DNA of 64,000 nucleotides from Hyphomicrobiales bacterium (GTDB lineage Bacteria > Pseudomonadota > Alphaproteobacteria > Rhizobiales > Rhizobiaceae): positions 549,579 to 613,578 of the forward strand of contig UBWZ01000002.1 in assembly GCA_900469345.1 (NCBI GenBank), given 5' to 3'. The notes under the pieces were generated by a model. That model made no database searches, was not told where the DNA came from, and saw only the letters and a program-made list of their open reading frames with translations. Position 1 is the first letter of the stretch; each line of letters opens with the position of its first letter. Shown piece by piece: positions 7,414 through 16,591 of the stretch. Position numbers and translations under genes: made by a program.

Positions 7414-8121
7414 TCAGGCGATCTTGCGGGCGCTGACGCGTCCCATCGGGTGCAGCGAATGGACGAGGAACGGCGACCCCTGCTCTTCCTCGATAAACAG
7501 CGCGAGGTTGGTGACCTCCACCGGCCGGCGCAGATAGGGGGCGAAGAAATCACGCAGCGCCTGCTCGAAACGGGGCAGGTCGCGGGCCGGCAGCGGCCCG
7601 GACAGCGCCATGTGGAAGCGGAATTCGTCCATCACGTAAGGATGGCCCCAGCGGTAGAGATTGGCGAACTGGGCGGCCGACAGATTGCCCGGATCGCAGC
7701 GCTCGAGCTCCGCCTCGCCGAGCGGCGCGCGAAAGCTGTCGAACTCCTGCACCACGGCGGCGGCCAGCAGCCGCATGATGTCGCAGGGCATGGCCGGCGC
7801 AAGACCGCAGAAATCGCCCAGCCGCACGACTTCGAGCGCCGGCAGGTCGAAGGGTTCGCAGGTCCCGGCAAAGCGCATCAGGTGGCGCAGCAGCATGGCT
7901 TCGGAGATGTCGGCAGGCAGCCGAAACGGCGCCTTCAGAAGCCCGTGAAAACCGTAGCGACGCGGCAGGGCCGTGTTGTAGGCGACATCCTGGATGTCCA
8001 TGCCGCGGAGCGGCGGCGGGTCGACGGCGTCGCCCGAAAAGGCGTTGCGGCCCAGCCACTGGGCCGCGGCAACCGTCAGCGCGTCATGGGCTGGTGGCGT
8101 AAAACATATGGCGTAGCGCAT
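7414..8121 (-). CDS. DUF1045 family protein (2H-phosphoesterase-like)
   Basis: This 235-residue protein belongs to DUF1045, a family often found near phosphonate-utilisation genes and related in layout to the 2H phosphoesterases. Two histidine motifs are visible: RYGFHGLLKAPF near residue 58 and EFRFHMALSGPLP near residue 168. The N-terminus MRYAICFTPP and the C-terminal FLVHSLHPMGRV region fit the family. The exact substrate is unknown; a cyclic phosphodiester is suggested by the fold. No phn genes surround it. The ATG start is the only one before the conserved N-terminus. Confidence 0.8.
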   Translation of the reverse strand: MRYAICFTPPAHDALTVAAAQWLGRNAFSGDAVDPPPLRGMDIQDVAYNTALPRRYGFHGLLKAPFRLPADISEAMLLRHLMRFAGTCEPFDLPALEVVRLGDFCGLAPAMPCDIMRLLAAAVVQEFDSFRAPLGEAELERCDPGNLSAAQFANLYRWGHPYVMDEFRFHMALSGPLPARDLPRFEQALRDFFAPYLRRPVEVTNLALFIEEEQGSPFLVHSLHPMGRVSARKIA

Positions 8122-8235
8122 GCGTCACCTTTCCTCGCGTCATGGACTGTTTTCACGCACTGCCCGATCCCTTGGCGATCAGGGGGTAAGTGATTTGCGT
8201 GACAGCTTCACGACGCGGATGAGCAATTGCTTATA

Positions 8236-9471
8236 TCAGCGGGCAGCCACCGAAAGATGGCTCGCAAGCGTGAACGAAGCGGGGACAAGCATGTCCCGTC
8301 CGGCAACCGCGCAGAGCACCTGCGCGGCCAGAGCATGCGCCAGGCCAAAGCTGACCTTGAAGCCTCCGGTGAGCGCCAGCACCCTTGGATGGTCCGGATG
8401 CGGTCCGATCATCGGGTCGCGATCGATCGCCTTCGGCCGCAGCCCCGCCCAGCGCTCGACCACCGGCGCATCCTTGAGAACCGGCGCCAGCGCGCGTCCC
8501 CGCACGATCAGGTCGTCGAGCCTGGAATCGGTCGAAGACCCGTCGTCGAAGGCGTCCTCGCTGGTGCTGCCGATCGCCACGTGGCCGCCCTCATGGGCAA
8601 CCACGTAGAGCCCGTTCAAAAAGATCACCGGCAGGCCCGGATCGACATCGGCCCGCAGCAGCGCCGCCTGCCCCTTGACGGCCTGCCCGACCGGCCGCTG
8701 CAAGGGTGCCGACAGAGCCTCGATCAGGCCGAAGGACTGATGGCCGGCGGCGATGATGCAGTGCCCGAAGGCAAGCCCTTGCCCACCAGCGAACATCACC
8801 CGTCCCGCGCCGGGATCGATCACCTGCGCCTCCAGCCCCTGCACCACCCGCACATGCCGGGCGGATGCCAGGAAGGTAGCAAGCGCCGCCAGAAGCCCAC
8901 GCGGCGAAATGCGTGCCGCGAGCGTCTCGAACACCAAGCCGGCCTCACCGAAAGCCGCGTCCGGCCAGCCTTCGACCTGCGGCGTGTCCAGCAGGTTCCA
9001 GCCATACTGTCCGGCGGCCGGGTCGCCCCCCCGCCAGTTCGCTTTCGCATCCTCGCTGTGGCGCAGCGCGATCTCCCGCAGATGCGGCTTGGGAAGCGGG
9101 ATGAGGCGCCCCGTGCGCCGGTAGCCACAGGAGAGACCGGTGGCTGCCTCGATCTCCGCCACCTCGCGCTCGAGCGACAGCAGCGCGTCGAACTGGAACT
9201 GCTTCTTGTCGGTCCATCGGTCGGGCATGTGCGGCATCAGCGCGCCGAGAAGTCCGCCGCTCGCCCCCTGCCCGAGCCCGCCGCGGTCGACCAGGACCGT
9301 GTCGATGCCGAGCCGTTCGGCCGCGACGGCCGCCCAGAGCCCCATCACGCCACCACCGAGGATGACGAGGTCGCAAGAGGCCGGCAGATCGCCGCTCGCC
9401 TGACCGCTCGGCCGCTCGTTGGGGCGGCGCGATTGACCGGTGGGCCGGGCCGCTTTATCCGCTTTTGCCAT
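8236..9471 (-). CDS. FAD-dependent oxidoreductase (DAO family), possible MnmC1-like partner of MnmD
   Basis: The 411-residue protein has a DAO-type FAD fold: CDLVILGGGVMGLWAA (GxGxxG, about residues 33-48), LVDRGGLGQGASGGLLGALMPH where the flavin is held, and a C-terminal WAGLRPKAIDRDPMIGPHP / ALTGGFKVSFGLA block. It is divergent from an MnmD methyltransferase. In E. coli MnmC one polypeptide joins just such a methyltransferase and an FAD oxidase to make mnm5U34 in tRNA. I infer, without proof, that this is the oxidase half; it could instead be a glycine-oxidase-like enzyme. The ATG at 9471 has GGGG upstream; a second ATG lies at 9486. Confidence 0.8.
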   Translation of the reverse strand: MAKADKAARPTGQSRRPNERPSGQASGDLPASCDLVILGGGVMGLWAAVAAERLGIDTVLVDRGGLGQGASGGLLGALMPHMPDRWTDKKQFQFDALLSLEREVAEIEAATGLSCGYRRTGRLIPLPKPHLREIALRHSEDAKANWRGGDPAAGQYGWNLLDTPQVEGWPDAAFGEAGLVFETLAARISPRGLLAALATFLASARHVRVVQGLEAQVIDPGAGRVMFAGGQGLAFGHCIIAAGHQSFGLIEALSAPLQRPVGQAVKGQAALLRADVDPGLPVIFLNGLYVVAHEGGHVAIGSTSEDAFDDGSSTDSRLDDLIVRGRALAPVLKDAPVVERWAGLRPKAIDRDPMIGPHPDHPRVLALTGGFKVSFGLAHALAAQVLCAVAGRDMLVPASFTLASHLSVAAR

Positions 9472-10243
9472 GAGCGCCCCAGACATGAATGACCGTGATC
9501 CCGAAGTTCCGTCCGCGCAGCCGCCGATGCCGGCAACGCAGACGCTCGATTGGCAGGAGGGCGATATGCCCTACTCGCGGGAATTTGGCGACCACTTTTA
9601 TTGCCGCGAGGATGGCCGGCTGGAATGCGGCCATGTCTTTCTGGCGGGCAACGGATTGCCCGACCGCTGGCGCGACATGCCGTCACCGGGTGGCGACTTC
9701 CGCATCGGCGAGCTCGGCTTCGGCACGGGTCTCAACGTCTGCGAGACCGTCAGGCAGTGGAAGCTCGCCCGAAAACCGGACACCCGGCTGCAGATCGTCT
9801 CCTTCGAGCTCTTCCCGATGCGCCGCGAGGATCTCGACCGGGCCCTGTCGCGCTGGCCGCAGATCGATGCCGAACGGCAGGCTCTGGTCGCCGCCTGGCC
9901 GGACGAGCCAGCCGGCCGGATCGAGATCGCGGCCGATCCGCAGACCCGGCTGACGATTGTCTGCGGACCGGCTCTGGCGGGCGTGACAAAGGAAGCGTCG
10001 GGTTTCGACGCCTGGTTCCTCGACGGCTTTGCCCCGTCGCGCAATCCGGACATGTGGTCGGCCGAGCTGATGCAGGCCCTCTTCGACAGGACCAGGGACG
10101 GCGGCAGCTTCGGCACCTATGCCGCGGCCGGCTTCGTGCGCCGCAACCTTGCAGCCGCTGGCTTTCGCGTCGAGCGCCGGCCCGGCTTTGCCGGCAAGCG
10201 GGAGATGCTCTGCGGTACAAGGCCGCCTGTCGCCGGCAAGTGA
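9470..10243 (+). CDS. mnmD: tRNA (5-methylaminomethyl-2-thiouridine) methyltransferase, MnmD (MnmC N-domain)
   Basis: This cytoplasmic Rossmann methyltransferase is equivalent to the N-terminal half of MnmC. It methylates nm5U34 in tRNA wobble positions. Family signs are CGHVFLAGNGLPDRW near residue 55, the SAM-binding motif IGELGFGTGLNV, and DAWFLDGFAPSRNPDMWS near residue 185. The FAD half is absent from this chain and a DAO-type protein lies divergently next door. The start is uncertain. The ATG at 9470 shares the sequence CATG with the opposite gene's ATG, and another ATG lies at 9485. Neither has a good ribosome site, so the message may be leaderless. Confidence 0.87.
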   Translation: MSAPDMNDRDPEVPSAQPPMPATQTLDWQEGDMPYSREFGDHFYCREDGRLECGHVFLAGNGLPDRWRDMPSPGGDFRIGELGFGTGLNVCETVRQWKLARKPDTRLQIVSFELFPMRREDLDRALSRWPQIDAERQALVAAWPDEPAGRIEIAADPQTRLTIVCGPALAGVTKEASGFDAWFLDGFAPSRNPDMWSAELMQALFDRTRDGGSFGTYAAAGFVRRNLAAAGFRVERRPGFAGKREMLCGTRPPVAGK

Positions 10244-10371
10244 CACCGGCTCCGGCCGGCACGAAAACGCAACACCCGTCTTGAAGTCGTGGCACGGCGG
10301 GTTCACACCTTCATCCGGCCGTGGCTGCGCGCCAGGCAGGCCGCTCCGATTGCAAATGAGAAAGTGAACAC

Positions 10372-10941
10372 ATGTCTTTGAAGCTGAACGTCATCATCGG
10401 CAGCACCCGCCCCGGCCGTGCCGGCCCGGTCGTTGCCGCATGGGTTGCCGAACAGGCCCGCAGCCACGGCAAGTTCGAGGTGGAACTGGTCGACCTAGCC
10501 GATTTCCACCTGCCGCTTCTCGATGAACCGGCCCATCCCCGCCAGCAGAACTACCAGCACGAGCACACCAAGCGGTGGAGCGCCAGCGTCGCTTCGGCCG
10601 ACGCCTATCTGTTCGTCACGCCGGAATACGACTACTTCCCTAATGCCGCGCTGATTAACGCGCTGCAGGCCCTGTCGCTGGAATGGTCGATGAAGGCCGC
10701 CGCCGTCGTCAGCTATGGCGGCATTTCCGGCGGCCTGCGTGCCGCCCAGGAACTGCGCCAGTTGATCGCCAACCTCGACATGATGGCAATTCCGCAGACC
10801 GTGCCGCTGCCGTTCTTTGGCAAGTTCATCAACGACGAGCAGGTGTTCGTCCCGACCGAGCCGATGATCGAGGGACTGAACGGCGCGCTGACCCAGCTGG
10901 ACAAGTGGGCGACAGCCCTGAAGCCCGCCCGCCAGGGCTGA
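10372..10941 (+). CDS. NADPH-dependent FMN reductase (flavodoxin-like)
   Basis: This 189-residue protein belongs to the NADPH-dependent FMN reductase / azo-chromate reductase family. The flavin phosphate loop is visible as IIGSTRPGRAG at residues 8-18. The flavin-ring loop TPEYDYFPNAALINALQAL is near residue 84 and SYGGISGGLRA near residue 116. Such enzymes pass two electrons from NAD(P)H to quinones, azo dyes or metals and protect against oxidative stress. The physiological substrate is unknown. The ATG start has GAGAAAG upstream. It is a single-gene unit ending close to the convergent kinase gene. Confidence 0.88.
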   Translation: MSLKLNVIIGSTRPGRAGPVVAAWVAEQARSHGKFEVELVDLADFHLPLLDEPAHPRQQNYQHEHTKRWSASVASADAYLFVTPEYDYFPNAALINALQALSLEWSMKAAAVVSYGGISGGLRAAQELRQLIANLDMMAIPQTVPLPFFGKFINDEQVFVPTEPMIEGLNGALTQLDKWATALKPARQG

Positions 10942-10958
10942 GACCGTCACCGACGACA

Positions 10959-10983
10959 CGGGAGGTGGCGATGCCGCCTCCCG
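10959..10983. terminator. Hairpin between convergent genes, possible weak terminator
   Basis: CGGGAGGTGG and CCGCCTCCCG form a 10-bp stem with one G-U pair around a five-base loop. No T-run follows on either strand. It lies between the convergent FMN reductase and hybrid kinase genes and may end or stabilise both messages. Confidence 0.4.
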
Positions 10984-10999
10984 CTAGTGCCTGCGTGGC

Positions 11000-13900
11000 C
11001 TAGTGTCTCCGGGATGCCTGCTGCACGCCGCCGATCCAGGTGCGGATCTTGTCTTCCAGCGCTTCCGGGCTGATCGGCTTCGACAGGTAGTCGTCCATGC
11101 CCGCCTGGAAGCAGAGTTCCCGGTCGCTTTCGAGCGCATGCGCGGTCACGCCGATGATCGGCGTGTGCGTGCACGTCTCGGCTTCCAGAGAACGGATCTT
11201 CTGCGTCGCCTGATGACCGTTCATGACCGGCATCGAGACGTCCATCAGGATCACGGCCGGATTGTGCTTCTGCCACGCGTCGACGGCTTCCGCGCCGTTC
11301 CTGACGATCTGGAACAGCCAGCCGGTGGTCTGCAGGATCTGCGTGAAGACGATCTGGTTGACCTCGTTGTCCTCGGCCACCAGCACGTCGAGCGACGGCG
11401 AGGCCGTAATCGGCCCTGCCGGTGCTTCCGTCCTTGCATTGGTCGCCAGCTGCAGCGCCGGCGCCGCAGCACGGGGAGCGACTGGCGCTACCTCGCGTCG
11501 GCGGGTGCGGACCAGCCGCACGACGTCGATGATCGTGCTGCGCAACAGGTTTGCCCGCGCCGGCTTCATCAGATGCGCCTGGACGTTCAATTCGGAGAAG
11601 ACGCTCTCGTCGCTGCCCATGTCCATCGAGGTAAGGAAGATGATGCCGGTGCCGTCGAAACGGTGGTCGGCACGCATGCGCCGGGCAAAATCGAGCCCGT
11701 TCATGCCCGGCATGTGGAAATCGAGCACGATCGCATCGACGGTCACGGCGATATCGGCGGCAGCGCCCAGGATGGCGAGCCCCTCCGCCCCGCCATCGGC
11801 GGCGACGCAGTCAAAACCCCACATGGTCAGCTGTTCGGTCAGGATGCGGCGGTTGACGGGGTTGTCGTCCACCACCAGGATTTTCGCGCCGCTGGTGCTG
11901 ATCGGCAGCGCCGCGTCGGCCTTGCGTTCGCTGACGGTCGGGAAAGGCAGCTGCACGGTAAACGCCGAGCCGCGTCCGACTTCGCTTTCCACCTCGATAG
12001 AGCCGCCGAACAGCTCGACCAGCCCGGAGGTGATGGCAAGCCCCAGCCCCGTGCCCTCGTGGCGGCGGGTCGACGAGGTATCGACCTGGCTGAACTTTTC
12101 GAACACCGAGCGCAGCTTTTCGGGCGGAATGCCGAGCCCGGTATCCTCGATGCGGATCGACAGCGTCATTTCGCCGTCGCCGCGCGGCTGCGACTTCAGG
12201 TCGATGAAGACGTGGCCCTTTTCGGTGAACTTCACCGCATTGCCGACGAGATTGGTGACGATCTGCCGGAAACGGCCGGCATCGCCGAGCACGGTTTCGC
12301 GCACCGAAACCTCGCCGCGGACAATCAGCTCGATGTCCTTTTCGGCAGCGGACGACGACAGCAGCGTCGCCACGTCCTCGATCGCCTCGACCGGGTCGAA
12401 AGGCGCCTTGCGCAGCTTCATCTGCCCCGCATCGATCTTGGAGAAGTCGAGGATGTCGTTGATGATCGTCAGCAGCGCGTTGCCCGACTTGACGATGATG
12501 TCGATGAAGGTCTTCTGGCGGGTGTCGAGGCTGGACTTGGCCAGCAGCTCGGCCATGCCGAGCACGCCGTTCATCGGCGTGCGGATTTCATGGCTCATAT
12601 TGGCGAGGAACTCGGACTTGGCCCGGTCGGCGGCCTCGGCCCGCTGCAGAAGCCGCGTCAGGTCTTCCTCGCGGCTCTTCATGTCGGTGACATCGGTAAA
12701 CACCGCAAGCCAGTGGTCGCTGCCCGTCAGCTTGGCCTCGAGCTGGATCCACTTGCGCCCCGCGATCCGGAACGCGGCATGCACCGGCATGCCGTTGGCG
12801 ACGCTCTCCTCCCAGGCGCGCAGCTGACCCGCCGCCTCGAGCGGCGTGCCGAGATCGCCGCGGCCGACGCAGAAACGGAAGAAGTCGCGCCAGCGCCCGC
12901 CGACCTTCAGCAGTCCGGCCGGCAGTTCCAGCATCGCGGCGACGGCGTCGTTCGAAAACACCACCGTCCCCTCGTGCAGGATCAGCAGCCCCTGCGACAT
13001 GGCGCTGGTGGCATCGCGCATCAGCGCGCCCTGCCGGTCGAGGGCCGCATGCGCCTCCTGGATTTCCTCGTCGCGGCGGCGCACCGCGGTAATGTCCATG
13101 TAGGTGAGCAGGATCTTGCCGCCCGACAGACGTGTCGCGGCGAGCACCATGACCATGCCGTGCAGCGTGCGGATCTCGATCGGCGGCCGGCCGCTCGGAT
13201 CGAGCAGCGCCGCGATCCGCTCCTGGTAGATCTCCTCGAAGCCGCGGTCCTGCGCCTTGTAGGATCCACGGTCGAAATTGGCCTGCATGTAGTCGCGGTA
13301 GGACCGGCCGACGAGATCGAAGCGCTCGCTCGTGTCCCAGAACTCGTAGAGCGACGGGTTGGCGTACTCGAACTCGAAGTCTTCCGAGAGAATGGCAATG
13401 CCGACCGGAAGTGCCGCGAGGATGTTCTGCAGGTCCGTGCTGATCTTTTCGGCCTTGGCCTGCGCCTCCTTGATCAGGGAGACGTCGGTGCGCGACCCGA
13501 CCAGGTAGTTCTGGCCGTCTTCCGTATCGATGCGCCGCAACCGCGTGATGACCGGGACGACCGAGCCGTCCGGAAACTTCACGTCCTCGTTCTTGTCGAT
13601 CGCCTCGCCGTCCATGACCCGGACGTTCTCGGCCCGGAACCGATCGGCGGCCCACGGAAACATCTCCATTTCCGTCTTGCCGAGGAAATGGTCGCGGACA
13701 TTGCCCAGCATTTTCTCATAGGCGTGGTTCGCGTAGCTGAGCTCGTATTGCGCATTGCGCACGAAGACCGGCGCCGGCAGGTCTTCCAGGATCGCCCGGA
13801 ACAGCTCCGTCTCGCCGACCTGGGCGCGGAGCATCATTTCCTGGTCCTTGAAATCGGTCACGTCGTGGCGCACGGCAATCAGCACACCGTTTTCGAGCCG

Positions 13901-14644
13901 CTTGTTCACGTGCCGCACCCAGCGCCCGTCCGGCAGCTGGTCAACGCCTTCGTGATAGGGAAGCGCAAACGGCTTAAGCTTTTCGGCGATCCAGGCCTCG
14001 CGCTCGGCGTGGCCGCGCCCGCTGCCGCCCTCGGCCGCGCCGTGCCGGCGATCGAAGGCGTAGCCGATGATCTCCTGCAGGGTGCTGCCGCGCTTGACCT
14101 CGATCCCCATGGAATCGAAATGGTGGGCGAGCTGCGAGTTGCAGTAGATCAGCACGTTGTTGGCGTCGTAGATGCCGATGCCCATTTCGAGCATGTCGAG
14201 CGCGTTGTTGACGAGGTCGTCATCGAACACGGAGCCTTTGTCTGCAACCTGCACGGCGACCTCGACCCGGCGTTCGGCCGGAAGGCTGGCGGTAAAGGGC
14301 ATCACCGGCGCAAACGCGCCGAACAGGTAGGCGTGGTCGTTTTCGGTCAGGAAGCGCTCGATATTGATCTCGTGGCGCAGCACGCCGGCCCGGTCAAAGC
14401 ACAGCGCGGTTTCCTCGCTGCCGAAGACGATCGCGCGGCATTCCTTTTCGCGGCGCTCCGCATCGTCGCCCATGCCGCCGAGGCTTCGGCTGGTCTGCCC
14501 GACCATGGCGGCGGGACGCATGCCGAAGAGCTGCGCATAGGCCTGGTTGACAGCAACGTAGTTGAGAGCGCTGTCCTTGATGAAGGCAGGCTCGACAAGA
14601 TCGCTGATGCGCGCACAGGCTAGTCCTAGCAGCTCGCTTGCCAC
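11000..14644 (-). CDS. Soluble multi-PAS hybrid sensor histidine kinase with two receiver domains
   Basis: This protein of about 1214 residues has several PAS-like segments in the N-terminal half, for example SALNYVAVNQAYAQLFG, YELSYANHAYEKMLG and FEFEYANPSLYEFWD. A HisKA domain follows with His685 in SHEIRTPMNGVLG, then an HATPase with N, G1 and G2 boxes (NLVGNAVKFTEKG, EDTGLGIP, GTGLGLAI). Two receiver domains end it, with phospho-acceptor Asp975 (VLDFHMPGM) and Asp1135 (LMDVSMPVM). There is no transmembrane segment, so it senses a cytoplasmic signal. No ATG lies near the N-terminus; a GTG at 14644 is used and a TTG at 14737 is an alternative. No cognate response regulator is adjacent. It is divergent from the mttB-like gene, suggesting shared control. 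Confidence 0.88.
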   Translation of the reverse strand: MASELLGLACARISDLVEPAFIKDSALNYVAVNQAYAQLFGMRPAAMVGQTSRSLGGMGDDAERREKECRAIVFGSEETALCFDRAGVLRHEINIERFLTENDHAYLFGAFAPVMPFTASLPAERRVEVAVQVADKGSVFDDDLVNNALDMLEMGIGIYDANNVLIYCNSQLAHHFDSMGIEVKRGSTLQEIIGYAFDRRHGAAEGGSGRGHAEREAWIAEKLKPFALPYHEGVDQLPDGRWVRHVNKRLENGVLIAVRHDVTDFKDQEMMLRAQVGETELFRAILEDLPAPVFVRNAQYELSYANHAYEKMLGNVRDHFLGKTEMEMFPWAADRFRAENVRVMDGEAIDKNEDVKFPDGSVVPVITRLRRIDTEDGQNYLVGSRTDVSLIKEAQAKAEKISTDLQNILAALPVGIAILSEDFEFEYANPSLYEFWDTSERFDLVGRSYRDYMQANFDRGSYKAQDRGFEEIYQERIAALLDPSGRPPIEIRTLHGMVMVLAATRLSGGKILLTYMDITAVRRRDEEIQEAHAALDRQGALMRDATSAMSQGLLILHEGTVVFSNDAVAAMLELPAGLLKVGGRWRDFFRFCVGRGDLGTPLEAAGQLRAWEESVANGMPVHAAFRIAGRKWIQLEAKLTGSDHWLAVFTDVTDMKSREEDLTRLLQRAEAADRAKSEFLANMSHEIRTPMNGVLGMAELLAKSSLDTRQKTFIDIIVKSGNALLTIINDILDFSKIDAGQMKLRKAPFDPVEAIEDVATLLSSSAAEKDIELIVRGEVSVRETVLGDAGRFRQIVTNLVGNAVKFTEKGHVFIDLKSQPRGDGEMTLSIRIEDTGLGIPPEKLRSVFEKFSQVDTSSTRRHEGTGLGLAITSGLVELFGGSIEVESEVGRGSAFTVQLPFPTVSERKADAALPISTSGAKILVVDDNPVNRRILTEQLTMWGFDCVAADGGAEGLAILGAAADIAVTVDAIVLDFHMPGMNGLDFARRMRADHRFDGTGIIFLTSMDMGSDESVFSELNVQAHLMKPARANLLRSTIIDVVRLVRTRRREVAPVAPRAAAPALQLATNARTEAPAGPITASPSLDVLVAEDNEVNQIVFTQILQTTGWLFQIVRNGAEAVDAWQKHNPAVILMDVSMPVMNGHQATQKIRSLEAETCTHTPIIGVTAHALESDRELCFQAGMDDYLSKPISPEALEDKIRTWIGGVQQASRRH

Positions 14645-14700
14645 CTTCCCCCGCTTCCCCGCCCCTGCAGGACCGATTCGTTGATCGTTGTATGGTAGGA

Positions 14701-14733
14701 TAACACCATGGCGAGTGTTAACAACGCGTTGTT
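14701..14733. promoter_or_regulatory. Two adjacent inverted repeats in the kinase/mttB divergent region
   Basis: TAACAC-N8-GTGTTA spans 14701-14720. It is followed immediately, sharing one base, by the 14-bp perfect palindrome AACAACGCGTTGTT at 14720-14733. They lie between the divergent kinase and MttB-family genes, where an operator would be expected. No regulator can be named. Confidence 0.55.
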
Positions 14734-14906
14734 CCAACCGCGGGCTGCCCCGGATTTTCTGCGTTTTGGCAAGTTTCCGGCAGGTATCGCCGCCCGCGGC
14801 GTCTCAGGCGATGTTCCAGTTGAGGCAGCCGGTGGTCGCAAATGATCGAGGCACGGCTGCCGGGCTTCTGACAGACTGCGCTCACGATGACGCGGACGGA
14901 ACAATC

Positions 14907-16493
14907 ATGAGCGAGATTACGACGCCCCCTTCTCTCGAAGACACGGCGGCTTCCGCCGTTCCCGAACGCCGGCGCCGGTCGGGCGGACGGGGTGCCGAAC
15001 GCAGCCGCGGCGGCGGCACCAGCAAGTACCAGAAGCTCGTCAACACCCTGTCAAAGACCGAGATCCTCTCTCCCGAGGCGCTCGACGCCATCCATGAAGC
15101 GTCGCTGACGGTACTCGAGGAGGTCGGCATGGATGTCATCCTGCCGGAAGCCCGGCAAAGAATGAAGGCCGCGGGGGCGGACGTCACGGAAGGCAGCAAC
15201 CGCGTCCGCTTCGACCGTGGCCTGATCCTCGAGATGATCGCGTCGGCACCCTCAACCTTTACCATGCATGCCCGCAATCCGGCCCGCAACGTCACGATCG
15301 GCGGCAACAATCTCGTCTTCGCGCAGGTTGCCTCCGCCCCCTTCGTCGCCGACCGCGAGGGCGGCCGCCGGGCCGGCAACCAGGCGGACTTCCGCAAGCT
15401 GATCAAGCTCGCCCAGCACTACGACATCATCCACACGACCGGCGGCTATCCGGTCGAGCCCGTCGACATCCACGCCTCGGTGCGCCATCTCGAATGCCTG
15501 TCCGACCTCGTGAAGCTGACCGACAAGGTGTTCCACTGCTATTCGCTCGGCCGCGACCGCAACCTCGACGGGCTGGAGATCGCCCGCATCGGCCGCGGCA
15601 TCTCGGCGGAACAGATGGAACAGGAGCCTTCGCTCTTTACCGTCATCAACTCCTCGTCGCCGCTGCGCCTCGACGGCCCCATGCTCCAGGGCATCATCGA
15701 GATGTCGTCGCGCAACCAGGTCGTGATCATGACGCCGTTCACGCTGGCCGGCGCCATGGCGCCCGTCACCATCGCCGGCGCGCTGGTGCAGCAGAACGCC
15801 GAGGCGCTGGCGGGCATCGCCTTTACCCAGATGGTGCGGCGCGGCGCGCCCGTCATGTATGGCGGCTTCACCTCCAATGTCGACATGAAGACCGGAGCGC
15901 CGGCCTTCGGCACGCCGGAATACATGAAGGCGGTGATATCCGGCGGACAGCTCGCCCGCCGCTACGGCATTCCCTACCGCACCTCCAACACCAATGCCGC
16001 CAACACGCTGGACGCTCAGGCGGCCTACGAATCCGCCCTGTCTCTATGGGCGCTGACGCAAGGCGGCGGCAATTTCGTCCTGCATTCGGCCGGCTGGTCC
16101 GAAGGCGGCCTGACCGCCTCCTTCGAAAAGTTCATCCTCGACGTCGACATGCTGCAGATGGTGGCGGAGTTCCTCACCCCCCTCGACGTCAGCCCCGACG
16201 CGCTGGCGCTCGACGCCGTGCGCGACGTCGGCCCCGGCGGCCATTACTTCGGCACGGCCCACACGCTGGCACGCTATGAGACCGCCTTCTACTCGCCGAT
16301 CCTGTCGGACTGGCGCAACTTCGAGACCTGGGACGAGGCAGGCCGACCCACCACCTACGACCACGCCAACCGCGTCTACAAGGAAGCGCTCGCCGCCTAC
16401 GAGCAACCGGCGCTGGATCCGGCGATCGAGGAGGAGCTCGATGCCTTCGTCGAACGCCGCAAGGCCGAGGGTGGTGTCGCGACCGATTTCTGA
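14907..16493 (+). CDS. Trimethylamine methyltransferase family protein (MttB superfamily, non-pyrrolysine)
   Basis: This 528-residue protein belongs to the MttB superfamily (Pfam MTTB). These enzymes move a methyl group from a quaternary or tertiary amine to a corrinoid protein; characterised non-pyrrolysine members act on glycine betaine or similar. The N-terminal 40 residues are basic and low-complexity (RRRRSGGRG). The barrel then runs from about 45 to 510 with VLEEVGMDV, HTTGGYPVEP, SSSPLRLDG and WSEGGLTASFEKFILD. No in-frame amber codon interrupts the barrel, so pyrrolysine is not used. I chose the ATG at 14907; an open reading from 14688 crosses the divergent promoter. No corrinoid protein gene is adjacent. 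Confidence 0.88.
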   Translation: MSEITTPPSLEDTAASAVPERRRRSGGRGAERSRGGGTSKYQKLVNTLSKTEILSPEALDAIHEASLTVLEEVGMDVILPEARQRMKAAGADVTEGSNRVRFDRGLILEMIASAPSTFTMHARNPARNVTIGGNNLVFAQVASAPFVADREGGRRAGNQADFRKLIKLAQHYDIIHTTGGYPVEPVDIHASVRHLECLSDLVKLTDKVFHCYSLGRDRNLDGLEIARIGRGISAEQMEQEPSLFTVINSSSPLRLDGPMLQGIIEMSSRNQVVIMTPFTLAGAMAPVTIAGALVQQNAEALAGIAFTQMVRRGAPVMYGGFTSNVDMKTGAPAFGTPEYMKAVISGGQLARRYGIPYRTSNTNAANTLDAQAAYESALSLWALTQGGGNFVLHSAGWSEGGLTASFEKFILDVDMLQMVAEFLTPLDVSPDALALDAVRDVGPGGHYFGTAHTLARYETAFYSPILSDWRNFETWDEAGRPTTYDHANRVYKEALAAYEQPALDPAIEEELDAFVERRKAEGGVATDF

Positions 16494-16556
16494 CCTGCCG
16501 CAGATCATCCCCGATATTGCCGCAATCCCGCCACAAAATGCCATGGCGGTTGTGCT

Positions 16557-16581
16557 TGCCAGGCAAAAAATCAACCTGGCA
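16557..16581 (+). terminator. Inverted repeat after mttB-like gene
   Basis: TGCCAGG and CCTGGCA form a 7-bp stem with an 11-base A-rich loop, 64 bases after the mttB-like stop. No T-run follows, so it may be a weak terminator or a transcript-end stabiliser. Confidence 0.3.
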
Positions 16582-16591
16582 GGGAGCGGGG

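Noticed and set aside
11003-14623. 1206-codon open frame on the plus strand opposite the hybrid kinase gene
   Set aside because: It has no recognisable domain and the minus strand encodes a complete PAS-HisKA-HATPase-REC protein. Long antisense frames are common in G+C-rich DNA because stop codons are rare in that phase.
14907-16493. Pyrrolysine-containing trimethylamine methyltransferase
   Set aside because: The frame is continuous with no in-frame TAG through the barrel, so it belongs to the non-pyrrolysine branch.
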